The notes below the pieces were generated by a model. It was not told where the DNA came from. It ran no database searches and was given only the letters and a program-made list of their open reading frames with translations. Position numbers and translations under genes: made by a program. 56,456 nt of DNA from Synechococcus sp. UW140 (GTDB lineage: Bacteria > Cyanobacteriota > Cyanobacteriia > PCC-6307 > Cyanobiaceae), in NCBI GenBank assembly GCA_945860085.1, contig CAMAPJ010000004.1:1-56456 (forward strand), written 5' to 3'. Of the stretch, positions 17,231 to 25,612 are shown piece by piece; the first letter of the stretch is position 1; every line of letters begins with the position of its first letter.

Positions 17231-18001
17231 ATGGCCGATGGCCACTGGTTGGATCCCCTCGCTCGCAGCCTGCTGGAGGCCACAGGCCAGCTGCCGTCCA
17301 GGCCCCGGCCTGCCCAGGCGTCAGCCCCCCCAGGGGCCCCGGCGCAGCACACCAGCGTCGATGATGCCCCCACTGATCCCCTAGCTGGCACCCTGGCTGG
17401 CGCCCCAACTGGTTCTGTCCGAAGGGCTCAGGGTGGTGACGCCGCTGCCACTGCGATCGAACGGGAGCTGCTTGCCCTCAAACTGCGCCACAACCCCGGC
17501 CTGCGCCTAACCACGGCCGAGGAGGTGCGCCACGCCGCCGCCCTGGGCTGGCGCCTCGATGCCAACCGGGCCACGGCCAGCGACTGGCTGCGGCTGCCTG
17601 GCATCAGCGCCCACCAGGTGGATCTGTTGCTCCGGCTGCAGGCGGGCGGGGTGCAATTGAGCGGCCCGGAGGACCTCCAGAAGCTGCTCGAGTTGCAGGA
17701 GGTCCAGATCCGTTGCTGGGAACCGCTGCTGCTGTTCCGCTGGTATGGGGAGCCGGCTGGCCCCCAATCCCGCCAGCTCGACCTCAATCGGGCCAGCGCC
17801 AGCCAGATCAACGCCGCCCTCCAGGGCCTCAGTCCCGAGCGCTGCCAGCGGCTGGTGCGGGAGCGGCAACGGGGCCCCTTCCGAGATCTGGCCGACCTGC
17901 AGCAACGCCTACAACTGCCGGCCTCCCTGGTGGAGGATCTGATCGGCCGGGTGCGCTTCGGCCACGGGCCGGTGGGGCCGGTGCTGCCGCGGCCGAGCTG
18001 A
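17231..18001 (+). CDS. Helix-hairpin-helix domain protein
   Basis: A 256-residue protein from the ATG at 17231. The first 75 residues are a Pro/Ala-rich disordered region. The rest has paired helix-hairpin-helix elements: NRATASDWLRLPGISAHQV and LDLNRASASQINAALQGLSPERC, then FRDLADLQQRL. This arrangement is that of ComEA-like DNA-binding HhH domains, without a membrane anchor, so an uptake role is not implied. It sits 32 bases after the regulator and 6 bases before the GIY-YIG gene; the three may be one transcript. Confidence 0.8.
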   Translation: MADGHWLDPLARSLLEATGQLPSRPRPAQASAPPGAPAQHTSVDDAPTDPLAGTLAGAPTGSVRRAQGGDAAATAIERELLALKLRHNPGLRLTTAEEVRHAAALGWRLDANRATASDWLRLPGISAHQVDLLLRLQAGGVQLSGPEDLQKLLELQEVQIRCWEPLLLFRWYGEPAGPQSRQLDLNRASASQINAALQGLSPERCQRLVRERQRGPFRDLADLQQRLQLPASLVEDLIGRVRFGHGPVGPVLPRPS

Positions 18002-18007
18002 GACGCC

Positions 18008-18664
18008 ATGCCGCCCGAGCGCGCCCAGCCCCCAGCCCGCCAGGGCAACCTCTTCGCCCCAGGCGACAACGTCGGTAGCCAGATCGAAGCGGCCCTGGCC
18101 CAGAACGCTCCTCAGCTGCGCCAGTGGCAACAGCGACTCGGCCTGTTCCAGCAGCCCCACTTCCTGGCAGCAGCCCAGGCCGGAGCGGCCAGGGCTGGGC
18201 CGGCCGGCGGCCAAGGCAGCCTGTTCGGCGCCGCCGGGGTGGCGACGCCGGGCGGGGTAGGCGCCGATCCGCACGTCATCGCCGCCGGGATCGATCCCCT
18301 CGCCCTAGTGGGCCAGCCCCTGCAGTTCTGGCGTTGGAGCGACGCTCCCCAGCGGGGCGCCGCCCTCTATTTCGTGCTGGATCAGCCCTGCCACTTAGCA
18401 ACCCCATTGCTGCTCTACGTGGGAGAAACCGGACGGGCCGATCGCCGCTGGAAAGGGGAGCACGACTGCAAGGACTACCTGGCGGCCTATGGCGAAGCCC
18501 TGCAGCAGGTGGGGCTGGACTGCCAGCTGAGCATTCGCTTCTGGTCGGACGCTCCGGCCAAGACCTGCCAGCGCCGGGCCCTAGAGCAGGCCCTGATCCG
18601 CCTCTGGCAGCCCCCCTTCAACAAAGAAACCCGCGGCCGCTGGGCCACGCCATTCACGGCCTGA
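18008..18664 (+). CDS. GIY-YIG-like nuclease family protein
   Basis: A 218-residue protein. Residues 1-90 are low-complexity. From about residue 113 the sequence fits the GIY-YIG fold: ALYFVLD for the GIY strand, LLLYVGETGRADRRWKGEH for YIG plus the conserved Arg/His helix, and RRALEQALIRLWQPPFNKET for the catalytic Glu and terminal Asn. Both signature tripeptides are altered (YFV, YVG). The pairing with an HhH protein just upstream recalls UvrC, where both domains sit in one chain. Substrate unknown. Confidence 0.75.
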   Translation: MPPERAQPPARQGNLFAPGDNVGSQIEAALAQNAPQLRQWQQRLGLFQQPHFLAAAQAGAARAGPAGGQGSLFGAAGVATPGGVGADPHVIAAGIDPLALVGQPLQFWRWSDAPQRGAALYFVLDQPCHLATPLLLYVGETGRADRRWKGEHDCKDYLAAYGEALQQVGLDCQLSIRFWSDAPAKTCQRRALEQALIRLWQPPFNKETRGRWATPFTA

Positions 18665-18724
18665 TCCCCTTGCCCCCCCCTAGGGCCCCCCTCCTACGAT
18701 TAAGACCCGCCTCAGGCTGCCCCC

Positions 18725-20206
18725 ATGGAGTTCCGCTGCACCTCGACCCCGGCGAGCAGCTGGAGCGGGGACACCCTGGCCGTGGGTCTTTTCAGCGGCA
18801 GCACCGGTACCCTTAAGACCGTGCTGGAAGAGCGCTTCGGTGCGGCCCTACTGGAGCGACTTGAGCAACGCCAGTTCAAGGGCAAAACCGGCGAAAGCCT
18901 CAGGTTTGAGTGGCTGGGGGCGACACCCAGCGTGCTGTTGGTGGTGGGGCTCGGAGATCCCGCCGAGTTCGGCCTCGACGGCGCCCGCAAGGCGGCCGCC
19001 AACATTGCCAAGGCGGCCCAGGGCCAGGGCTGCACCAGCCTGGGGATTGCCCTGCCGGTGGAGGGTCTGGAGCCCCAGGCGGCCGCGGCTGCCATCGCCC
19101 AGGCCGTGCGCCTGAGCCTGTTCAACGACCAGCGCTTCAAAAGCGACCCCGAGCCCAAGCCCCTGCCCGCAGCGGTAGAGCTGCTGGGTTTCCCCCAGGC
19201 GGGTGCCGAGCTGCTGAACGGCCTCGACGCCCTCTGCAGCGGCGTGGAACTGGCCCGCGAGCTGGTGGCAGCCCCTCCCAACAAGGTGACGCCCCAGGCC
19301 CTGGCCGACTGCGCCGCCGCCATTGCCAGCGAGTTCGGCCTGGAGCTGAAGCTGCTCGAGCGCAGCGACTGCGCCGCCCTTGGCATGGGCGCCTACCTCG
19401 GGGTCGCCCAGGGCTCCGATCTGGACCCCAAATTCATCCATCTCACCTACCGGCCCCAGGGAGCGGTGAGGCGCCGGGTGGCGCTAGTGGGCAAGGGTCT
19501 CACCTTCGATTCAGGCGGCTACAACCTCAAGACCGCTGGCTCCCAGATCGAAATGATGAAGTACGACATGGGAGGCAGCGCCGCCGTGTTGGGAGCGGCC
19601 CGAGCGATCGGCCAACTCAAGCCCGAGGGGGTGGAAGTGCATGTGATCGTGCCGGCTTGCGAAAATATGATCAGCGGCGGGGCGATTCACCCCGGTGACA
19701 TCCTCACCGCCTCCAATGGCAAGACCATCGAGGTGAACAACACCGACGCCGAAGGCCGGCTGGTGCTTGCCGATGCCCTCGTCTATGCCTGCGGCCTAGA
19801 ACCAGATGCCGTGGTCGATCTGGCCACCCTCACCGGGGCCTGTGTGATCGCCCTAGGCGATGAGATTGCCGGGCTCTGGTCCCCCAGTGACGCCCTGGCT
19901 GCCGCCCTCGTCGCCGCGGCCAGCCAGGGCGGTGAGCAGCTCTGGCGCATGCCCCTGCAGGCCTCCTACCGGGAGGGGATCAAGAGCCCCGTCGCTGACA
20001 TGAAGAACACGGGGCCCCGCCCCGGCGGTTCGATCACCGGCGGCCTGTTCCTCAAGGAGTTCGTCAGCCCCGGCGTGGCCTGGGCCCACCTGGACATCGC
20101 CGGCACGGTCTGGAGTGACAAGGGCCGAGGCCTGGATCCCGCCGGCGCCACCGGCTTCGGCGTCCGCACCTTGGTGAACTGGGTGCTGGCTGGCAGTCCC
20201 GCCTAG
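18725..20206 (+). CDS. pepA: Leucyl aminopeptidase (M17)
   Basis: A 493-residue cytosolic aminopeptidase with two active-site metals that removes N-terminal residues in protein and peptide turnover. VGKGLTFDSGGYNLK and NTDAEGRLVLADAL (the family signature NTDAEGRL) supply metal ligands and the catalytic Lys/Arg. The N-terminal macro-like domain covers about residues 1-170. Length and motifs are normal. Confidence 0.95.
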   Translation: MEFRCTSTPASSWSGDTLAVGLFSGSTGTLKTVLEERFGAALLERLEQRQFKGKTGESLRFEWLGATPSVLLVVGLGDPAEFGLDGARKAAANIAKAAQGQGCTSLGIALPVEGLEPQAAAAAIAQAVRLSLFNDQRFKSDPEPKPLPAAVELLGFPQAGAELLNGLDALCSGVELARELVAAPPNKVTPQALADCAAAIASEFGLELKLLERSDCAALGMGAYLGVAQGSDLDPKFIHLTYRPQGAVRRRVALVGKGLTFDSGGYNLKTAGSQIEMMKYDMGGSAAVLGAARAIGQLKPEGVEVHVIVPACENMISGGAIHPGDILTASNGKTIEVNNTDAEGRLVLADALVYACGLEPDAVVDLATLTGACVIALGDEIAGLWSPSDALAAALVAAASQGGEQLWRMPLQASYREGIKSPVADMKNTGPRPGGSITGGLFLKEFVSPGVAWAHLDIAGTVWSDKGRGLDPAGATGFGVRTLVNWVLAGSPA

Positions 20207-20237
20207 GCTGATTGCCCCACAGCGCCCCTGCCGCCCG

Positions 20238-20465
20238 ATGGCCGTTCGCAAGTTCCGCTGGTTCGTCAAGGCCCAACTGGGGGTGCTACTGCTGCCGGCA
20301 GGACTGTGCCTGTTCGGTAAGGCCGTCGAGCGGGAAACTCTTCAAGCGATCGGCCAGAACCAGGGGCCCTGGGCCTGGTACGGCGCCCTCAGTTTGATCG
20401 CGATCACTGCCGGGGTGGGGCTGATGATCGAAAGTGGGTTGCTGCGCGGCTACCCCAAGCAGTAG
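20238..20465 (+). CDS. Small two-helix membrane protein
   Basis: A 75-residue protein with two hydrophobic segments (about residues 13-27 and 48-65) joined by a polar loop, and basic ends (MAVRKFRWFVKAQ, RGYPKQ). GC-rich codon use matches its neighbours and it sits 31 bases past pepA. It looks like a conserved cyanobacterial small membrane protein; function unknown. Confidence 0.7.
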   Translation: MAVRKFRWFVKAQLGVLLLPAGLCLFGKAVERETLQAIGQNQGPWAWYGALSLIAITAGVGLMIESGLLRGYPKQ

Positions 20466-20598
20466 GCCAGTCCTCCGGCAAGACCACCGCCCTAGCAAGC
20501 CCATTGCCCTGGCAGTAAAAACGCTACGCCGTGACCAACAAGCTGGCCTGGGCTGAGACTTAAACGAGCAGACCTTTGGCCTTATTTATTCATCAATC

Positions 20599-20635
20599 GC
20601 GTTGAAAAAGGAGTGATTTCAGCCTTTTTCAACGC
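20599..20635. terminator. Perfect 13-bp inverted repeat, likely bidirectional terminator
   Basis: GCGTTGAAAAAGG (20599-20611) pairs perfectly with CCTTTTTCAACGC (20623-20635) around an 11-base loop, in an AT-rich patch. It lies between the convergent small membrane protein gene and the minus-strand gene at 20726. Runs of A and T sit inside the stem and no T-run follows it, so it is not a textbook terminator. A second small hairpin, CCAGGT-TTC-ACCTGG, lies at 20668-20682. Confidence 0.65.
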
Positions 20636-20725
20636 CTCAACAATCAAACGTTCAATACAATCAATATCCAGGTTTCACCTGGGTTATGCCACGGCATGAG
20701 ACGCTCATGGCGCTCAAGAAGCCGT

Positions 20726-20941
20726 TCAGGCAGCTGTTACCAACAACTGACGCCGATCCTTCTTGGCTTCTGGCTTGACCGAGAGCAACTCTTGGGGGGA
20801 TTCGAGCGCATGGATCTGCCAGCGGGATCGTTCGCCAAACTGGGCCAGCAAGCGGTCCAAGTCGTCGGCAGCCTGCTTCGGACTCTCATAGGGACCGATA
20901 TGGCGGGTTTGCAGTCCGTCCCGAATCGTCAGCAGATACAT
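20726..20941 (-). CDS. Small conserved-looking hypothetical protein
   Basis: A 71-residue soluble protein, MYLLTIRDGLQTRHIGPYESP at the start, with an amphipathic helix (QAADDLDRLLAQFG) and WQIHALESPQELL. It reads like a compact alpha/beta domain. Codon use is moderate-GC. I do not recognise the family. It is convergent with the small membrane protein gene and isolated from others. Confidence 0.6.
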   Translation of the reverse strand: MYLLTIRDGLQTRHIGPYESPKQAADDLDRLLAQFGERSRWQIHALESPQELLSVKPEAKKDRRQLLVTAA

Positions 20942-21216
20942 ACAAACGCCTCCAAGAAGCCCTGTTTAGACTAGAGCCCTTGCCAGCTCGGACCAGGGGC
21001 GGAAAACCGCTCCAAGACTGAAGAGTTCAGACCAAACCAGGGGTCCGTTCTTAAGCTTTTCATTTGATTTGCCCGAAGATCCCTGCCTGGGATCGGCTCT
21101 CTCGGCTTGGCTGCCAGAGATTGGATGCCAGAGATTGGCTCTCTGGGATTGGCAGCCACCAGCCTTAACAGCCTCTGGCCAGCAGCATGGCCTGGCCTGT
21201 GGGAGGCCCCACCGAT

Positions 21217-21933
21217 TCAGCCGGCCCAGGGCTGGCTGGTGCGGGCCCGTTTCCCCCAGAGCTGGTCGAGCCGCTGGTCACGGCCACAGGCCCAGCGGTA
21301 GTAGTTGTAAGACACCTTATGGGTCTCGGCGTAGCGCTGGTGGTAGGCCTCCGCCGGCCAAAAGCGCGTCAGCGGCTTCACCTGCACCTTGATCTCAGCG
21401 GGGGGTCGCTTCAATTCCTGGGCGGCTTGCTGGAGGCTGCGCCGGGCCTGGCGGGCCTGGTCGTCGCCGGCTGTGAAAATCACCGGCCGATAGGAGGCGC
21501 CGCGATCACAAAACTGGCCGCCGCCATCGAGGGCGTCCACATTGCGCCAGTAGGCGCGCAGCAGGGTGGCGTAGCTGACGCGGGAGTCGTCGAAGCGCAC
21601 CCGCACCGCCTCCTGGTGGCCCGTGCCTCCTGCCGAGACCTGCTTGTAGGTGGGCTGGGCCAACTGGCCGCCGCTGTAGCCACTGACGGACTGCAGCACC
21701 CCGTTCACCTGGGCCAGATCATGCTCCAGGCACCAGAAGCAGCCGCCGGCGAACACCGCCTCCACCTCCGCAGCCCGGGCGCCCAGGGGGGAGGCCAGCA
21801 GCAACAGAAGGACCAGGCTGAGCCGGAGCAGGCGGGAGGTCCCTGGTGTGATCAGAAACGTCGCCAGGGGTTTCACCAATCTGGCCAGTAGCCCAGGGCG
21901 GGGAAGCGCAAGGTCGCCTGGGAATGGGAACAC
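21217..21933 (-). CDS. msrA: Peptide-methionine (S)-S-oxide reductase, exported
   Basis: Repairs methionine-S-sulfoxide in proteins. GGCFWCLEHD holds the catalytic Cys65; the family helix and YRWACGRDQRL follow toward the C-terminus. Before the catalytic domain is a basic then strongly hydrophobic stretch (about residues 34-54, LLRLSLVLLLLLASPLGARA) that looks like a signal peptide or membrane anchor, so the enzyme probably works in the periplasm. The GTG start comes two bases after the lpxB stop, so it is the last gene of the bamA-lpx operon. Confidence 0.9.
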   Translation of the reverse strand: MFPFPGDLALPRPGLLARLVKPLATFLITPGTSRLLRLSLVLLLLLASPLGARAAEVEAVFAGGCFWCLEHDLAQVNGVLQSVSGYSGGQLAQPTYKQVSAGGTGHQEAVRVRFDDSRVSYATLLRAYWRNVDALDGGGQFCDRGASYRPVIFTAGDDQARQARRSLQQAAQELKRPPAEIKVQVKPLTRFWPAEAYHQRYAETHKVSYNYYRWACGRDQRLDQLWGKRARTSQPWAG

Positions 21934-21935
21934 GC

Positions 21936-23120
21936 TCAGCCGGGTGCAAGGCCATCCAGGATGGCGCAGGCGGCCCGGCCCGTGACCCCCTGCTCGCCCA
22001 GCTCGTGGCGCAGCCGTTCGTAGCCGGCAAGGATCCGTTGGCGCGCAGGCCCTTCGGGATCGAGCAGGGGCAGGGCCTCAGCCACGATCGCCTCCACCGT
22101 GAGGTCGTCCTGCAGCAGCTCGCTGAGCAGGCGCTCCCCCAACACCAGGTTGACCGGCGAGATGTGGTCGACCCGGAAATGGAGCAGGTGGCGGGCCAGC
22201 CAGGCTGTGGGCCGGCTCACCCGATACCCCACGACTTGGGGCACCCCACGCAAGGCCAGCTCCAGGTTGACCGTGCCCGATTTGGTGAGGGCGAGATCGG
22301 CGGCGGCACAGAGATCGGGCCGCAGGCGATCAGCATCGGCCGCTTCCACGACCTCAGCGTCCAGGCCCGCCTGGGCCAGAAGGCCTTCAAGCAGGGGTTC
22401 AAAGGCGGTCTGGCCGGCCGGCACCAGCACCTTCAAGCCAGGGGTGCGACGCTGCAATTCGGCCGCCGCCGCCGCCAGGGGCGGCACCAAGTAGCGCAGT
22501 TCCTGGGTGCGGGAGGCGGGCAGGAGCAGCAGCAGCCGTTCGCCCTCGGCCAGGCCCAACCGCTGCCGGGCCCCGGCTCGATCCGGAAGTTCCGTAAGGG
22601 TGTCGAGCAGGGGATGCCCCACCCAAAGCACATCGGCGCCCCGCTCGCCATAGAAGCGGGCCTCCTCGGGAAAGATCGCCAGGATTCGATCGGTGAACCC
22701 GAGCAAGCGCATGGTGCCGCCATCGCCAAGGCGGAAAGCCCATTCCTGGGGAGCGATGTAGTAGTTGATGGGAACTTGGGGGAAGCGCTTTTTCAGGCGC
22801 AGGCCCAAGTTGATGTTGGCCCCCATGTAATCAATCAGCACCACCCCATCGGGGGGAACCTCATCGAGCCAGCGATCCACCCGTCGCTGCAGGCGCAGGG
22901 TGGGCCAGACCAGGGGCAGGGCCTCCCAGAGGCCAATGGCGCCCATCGGAGCCGTGTTGGCGAGCAGGCGGGCACCCGCCCGCTCCATGCGTTCGCCGCC
23001 TAAGGCGACGATCTCCAGATCCAAGCCGCGGCGCTCGGCCTCCCGCAGCAGGGCCGTCACCAGCAGGCCACCCTGCAGATCCCCGGAGACCTCGCCAGTA
23101 CTGATCAGCAGGCGCGTCAT
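21936..23120 (-). CDS. lpxB: Lipid-A-disaccharide synthase
   Basis: A 394-residue GT19 glycosyltransferase that joins UDP-2,3-diacylglucosamine to lipid X to make the lipid A disaccharide. [12 protein letters not shown] near the N-terminus and PQEWAFRLG / VGHPLLDTL in the middle are typical. The start overlaps the lpxA end by four bases. It acts on the inner-membrane cytosolic face, following LpxA and LpxC. Confidence 0.95.
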   Translation of the reverse strand: MTRLLISTGEVSGDLQGGLLVTALLREAERRGLDLEIVALGGERMERAGARLLANTAPMGAIGLWEALPLVWPTLRLQRRVDRWLDEVPPDGVVLIDYMGANINLGLRLKKRFPQVPINYYIAPQEWAFRLGDGGTMRLLGFTDRILAIFPEEARFYGERGADVLWVGHPLLDTLTELPDRAGARQRLGLAEGERLLLLLPASRTQELRYLVPPLAAAAAELQRRTPGLKVLVPAGQTAFEPLLEGLLAQAGLDAEVVEAADADRLRPDLCAAADLALTKSGTVNLELALRGVPQVVGYRVSRPTAWLARHLLHFRVDHISPVNLVLGERLLSELLQDDLTVEAIVAEALPLLDPEGPARQRILAGYERLRHELGEQGVTGRAACAILDGLAPG

Positions 23121-23980
23121 GGACGCTGGGCCGGCAGGGGACCCCGGCGACCAGGGCTGATCGAGGCCGCCAGAAAATCACACAGTTCTTTGGCAGCAGG
23201 CAGCAGCTCTAGGGCCTGGACATCCACTAGGGCCTCGGCCAGAACCCGATCGCCGCGATACAGCTGGCTCCAGACCTCCTGCAACTGGCGGGCTTCGGCG
23301 CCACCCTCCCGGGCCGCCAGACCACTGCGCTTGATTCCGATTCGATTGAGACCCCGCACCCGGCCGGGGTGGCCCTCCACCACCGAAAAGGGCGGTACGT
23401 CGCGATCAATGCGGCTCATCCCCCCGACCATGGCCATGGTGCCGATGTGGACGAACTGGTGGATACCAAGCACTCCGCCAATTACGGCCCGATCGCCAAT
23501 CACGACATGGCCGGCCACGGCCACCCCATTGGCAATCACGATGCGATCGCCCAGCTGGCAGTTGTGGCCAAGGTGGCTGTAGGCCATTAGCAGATTGCTG
23601 CTGCCGATGCGGGTCTGCTCACCATCGGCCGTAGCCCGATTGATCGTGACGCACTCGCGGATGCTGTTGTCGTCACCGATCACCACCTCAGTGGGGGCAC
23701 CGTTGTACTTGAGGTCCTGGGGTTCAAGGCCGATGCAGGCCCCCGGGAATATGCGGTTGCGGCTGCCCATCCGCACCCGGCCATCGATCACCACATGGGG
23801 GCCAATGCGGCTGCCAGCGCCGATCGTGACCTCCGGGCCGATCACGGCAAAGGGACCGATGTCGACGCCAGCGCCTAGTTCGGCCTTGGGATCGACCACG
23901 GCGGTCGGGTGGATCCGCGTCTGGAGGCTGGCGCCATCCATGGTTGAAGAGGCGCTAGAGGGGGCCGTTGAACTGGTCAT
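23117..23980 (-). CDS. lpxA: Acyl-ACP--UDP-N-acetylglucosamine O-acyltransferase
   Basis: First enzyme of lipid A synthesis, placing a 3-hydroxyacyl chain on UDP-GlcNAc. A left-handed beta-helix of hexapeptide repeats fills about residues 20-190 (for instance [20 protein letters not shown]). The catalytic histidine lies in [16 protein letters not shown] helical C-terminal domain ends the protein. It is 4 bases from fabZ and overlaps lpxB. Confidence 0.95.
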   Translation of the reverse strand: MTSSTAPSSASSTMDGASLQTRIHPTAVVDPKAELGAGVDIGPFAVIGPEVTIGAGSRIGPHVVIDGRVRMGSRNRIFPGACIGLEPQDLKYNGAPTEVVIGDDNSIRECVTINRATADGEQTRIGSSNLLMAYSHLGHNCQLGDRIVIANGVAVAGHVVIGDRAVIGGVLGIHQFVHIGTMAMVGGMSRIDRDVPPFSVVEGHPGRVRGLNRIGIKRSGLAAREGGAEARQLQEVWSQLYRGDRVLAEALVDVQALELLPAAKELCDFLAASISPGRRGPLPAQRP

Positions 23981-23984
23981 GCCG

Positions 23985-24752
23985 TCAGTCCACCAGGGAG
24001 AACATCAGCTCCCCCGAACAGACCAGTTCGCCCTCCACCGTGGCTTGGGCCCTTACTTTGCCAAACCGCTTCCGTTTGATGCTGATCAGTTCGCAACGGA
24101 TCCGCAATTGATCACCCGGCACCACCGGGCGCCGGAAGCGCACGCCATCGATACCCGCGAAGACGAACAGACCCTTGGGCAGGTCCGGCATCTGGGTGAC
24201 GATCAGGCCACCGACCTGGGCCATGGCCTCAACGATCAACACCCCAGGCATCAGTGGCCTTCCGGGGAAATGGCCCTGGAACTGGGGCTCATTGAAAGTG
24301 ACGTTCTTGATCGCCTCAGCGCTCTTGCCGGGATCGTGGGCGATCACCCGATCCACCAGGGCGAAGGGGTAACGGTGGGGCAGCAGCCCCAAGATTTGCT
24401 CGCAGCTGAGCACGGCGACAGCGGCTTGAGCCGCAGCAATTGACGAGGCCTGGGCCAGATGAACTGGCCGTGGATCAACAGCTCCTGGATCAACAGCCCC
24501 GCGATCAACAGCTCCTGGATCAACAGCTCCTGGATCAACAGCCCCGCGATCAAAAGCTCCTGGATCTAGAGCCGCCTGATCAACTGCCGCCAAGCACGGG
24601 CCCCTGAGCCCCGCGGCATCGGGCCCCGTGGCAGCAGGCCCAACGGCAGCATGATCGCCAACGGATCCCAGACCAGCAGGAGCTGGCTCAACTGGGCTGG
24701 CGGACCCTGGGGCTGGAGCCAGGGCATTGACGGTGGAATCGGTCAAGGGCAT
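23985..24752 (-). CDS. fabZ: 3-hydroxyacyl-ACP dehydratase with long repetitive N-terminal extension
   Basis: Dehydrates 3-hydroxyacyl-ACP in fatty-acid elongation. The hot-dog core starts near residue 115; His161 ([13 protein letters not shown]) and Glu175 (VLIVEAMAQ) are the catalytic pair. FabZ proteins are normally about 150 residues; here some 110 residues precede the core. Residues 61-97 are about eight pentapeptides of the [10 protein letters not shown] type, encoded by a 15-bp tandem repeat. The ATG overlaps the lpxC stop (TGATG), so the extension starts at a coupled start codon. An internal start after the repeat cannot be excluded. Confidence 0.92.
   Translation of the reverse strand: MPLTDSTVNALAPAPGSASPVEPAPAGLGSVGDHAAVGPAATGPDAAGLRGPCLAAVDQAALDPGAFDRGAVDPGAVDPGAVDRGAVDPGAVDPRPVHLAQASSIAAAQAAVAVLSCEQILGLLPHRYPFALVDRVIAHDPGKSAEAIKNVTFNEPQFQGHFPGRPLMPGVLIVEAMAQVGGLIVTQMPDLPKGLFVFAGIDGVRFRRPVVPGDQLRIRCELISIKRKRFGKVRAQATVEGELVCSGELMFSLVD
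24471..24590. repeat. 15-bp tandem repeat, 8 units, inside fabZ
   Basis: Eight 15-bp units beginning at 24471, consensus TGGATCAACAGCTCC, with the variants GCGATCAACAGCTCC and TGGATCAACAGCCCC alternating and the last two units diverged. It encodes the charged pentapeptide repeat in the FabZ N-terminal extension. Confidence 0.96.
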
Positions 24753-25612
24753 CAGCTGGAAGGGGGACTGGGGCGACGACGGGCCAGGGCGGCGGCCAGG
24801 GCGGTGTGAAGCCCATGGGAGCCGCGATAGGCGAACACCTGGGCCTGGGGCAACCCAACCAGGGCCAGATCCCCCAGCAGGTCCAGGAGCTTATGGCGCA
24901 CTGGTTCATCGCTGAAGCGCAGGGGCGGATTGAGCCAGTGGTCGCCATCGCAGACCAGGGCGTTATCGAGGGCGCCGCCCTGGATCAGACCCGCGGCGCG
25001 CAGCTGCTCGATCTGGTCGCGGAAGCCGAAGGTGCGGGCCGGGGCGATCTGCTCGGCGAAGGCCTGGGGGGTGAGCTCCAGGCTGAAGAACTGCTGACCG
25101 ATGGCCGGCTGGCTGAAGGCGATGGCAGCGCCAAGGCGGGGCCGCTCACTGGGCAGGGCGGTGACAAAACTCTGACCCTGCTGCAGGGTGATTGGACCCT
25201 CCAACACCTGCAGGGGCGGCCGGGGTCCCAGACGCCGCAGGCCGGCGGCAGCGATCGCCTCAACCCAGGGCAGGGCAGATCCATCCAGCAGGGGAATTTC
25301 ATGGCCCTCGACCAGGATCGTCGCCTGGCTCAGGCCAACCCCCGCCAGGGCGGCCAGCAAATGTTCGACCGTGGCCAGGCGACGCTGATCGATCTGCAGG
25401 GCCGTGCAGAGAGTGGTCTCGGCCACCTGGGCCGGATCGAGCAGGCTCAAGGAGCGATCGGGCCCATCCAGCCAGCCGATGCGAAAGCCCGGGCGCTCCG
25501 CTGGCTCCAGCCGCACCCGGGACGGGCTGCCGCTGTGCAGGCCAATCCCAGCCAGCTCTAGGGGCTCGGCCAGGGTGTAGGCCGAGCCGTAATCCTCAGG
25601 CCAGAGGGTCAC
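24752..25612 (-). CDS. lpxC: UDP-3-O-acyl-N-acetylglucosamine deacetylase
   Basis: Zinc deacetylase, the committed step of lipid A synthesis. [19 protein letters not shown] opens domain 1; TVEHLLAAL holds a zinc-binding His, and [16 protein letters not shown] the HKxxDxxGD motif with the remaining ligands and catalytic His region. The GTG start shares one base with the bamA stop (minus-strand overlap), and the stop shares one base with the fabZ start. Operon position between bamA and fabZ is typical of cyanobacteria. Confidence 0.94.
   Translation of the reverse strand: MTLWPEDYGSAYTLAEPLELAGIGLHSGSPSRVRLEPAERPGFRIGWLDGPDRSLSLLDPAQVAETTLCTALQIDQRRLATVEHLLAALAGVGLSQATILVEGHEIPLLDGSALPWVEAIAAAGLRRLGPRPPLQVLEGPITLQQGQSFVTALPSERPRLGAAIAFSQPAIGQQFFSLELTPQAFAEQIAPARTFGFRDQIEQLRAAGLIQGGALDNALVCDGDHWLNPPLRFSDEPVRHKLLDLLGDLALVGLPQAQVFAYRGSHGLHTALAAALARRRPSPPSS

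Noticed and set aside
21924-23003. Plus-strand open frame opposite lpxB
   Set aside because: Antisense to a complete lpxB; His/Gln/Gly-rich shadow without motif.
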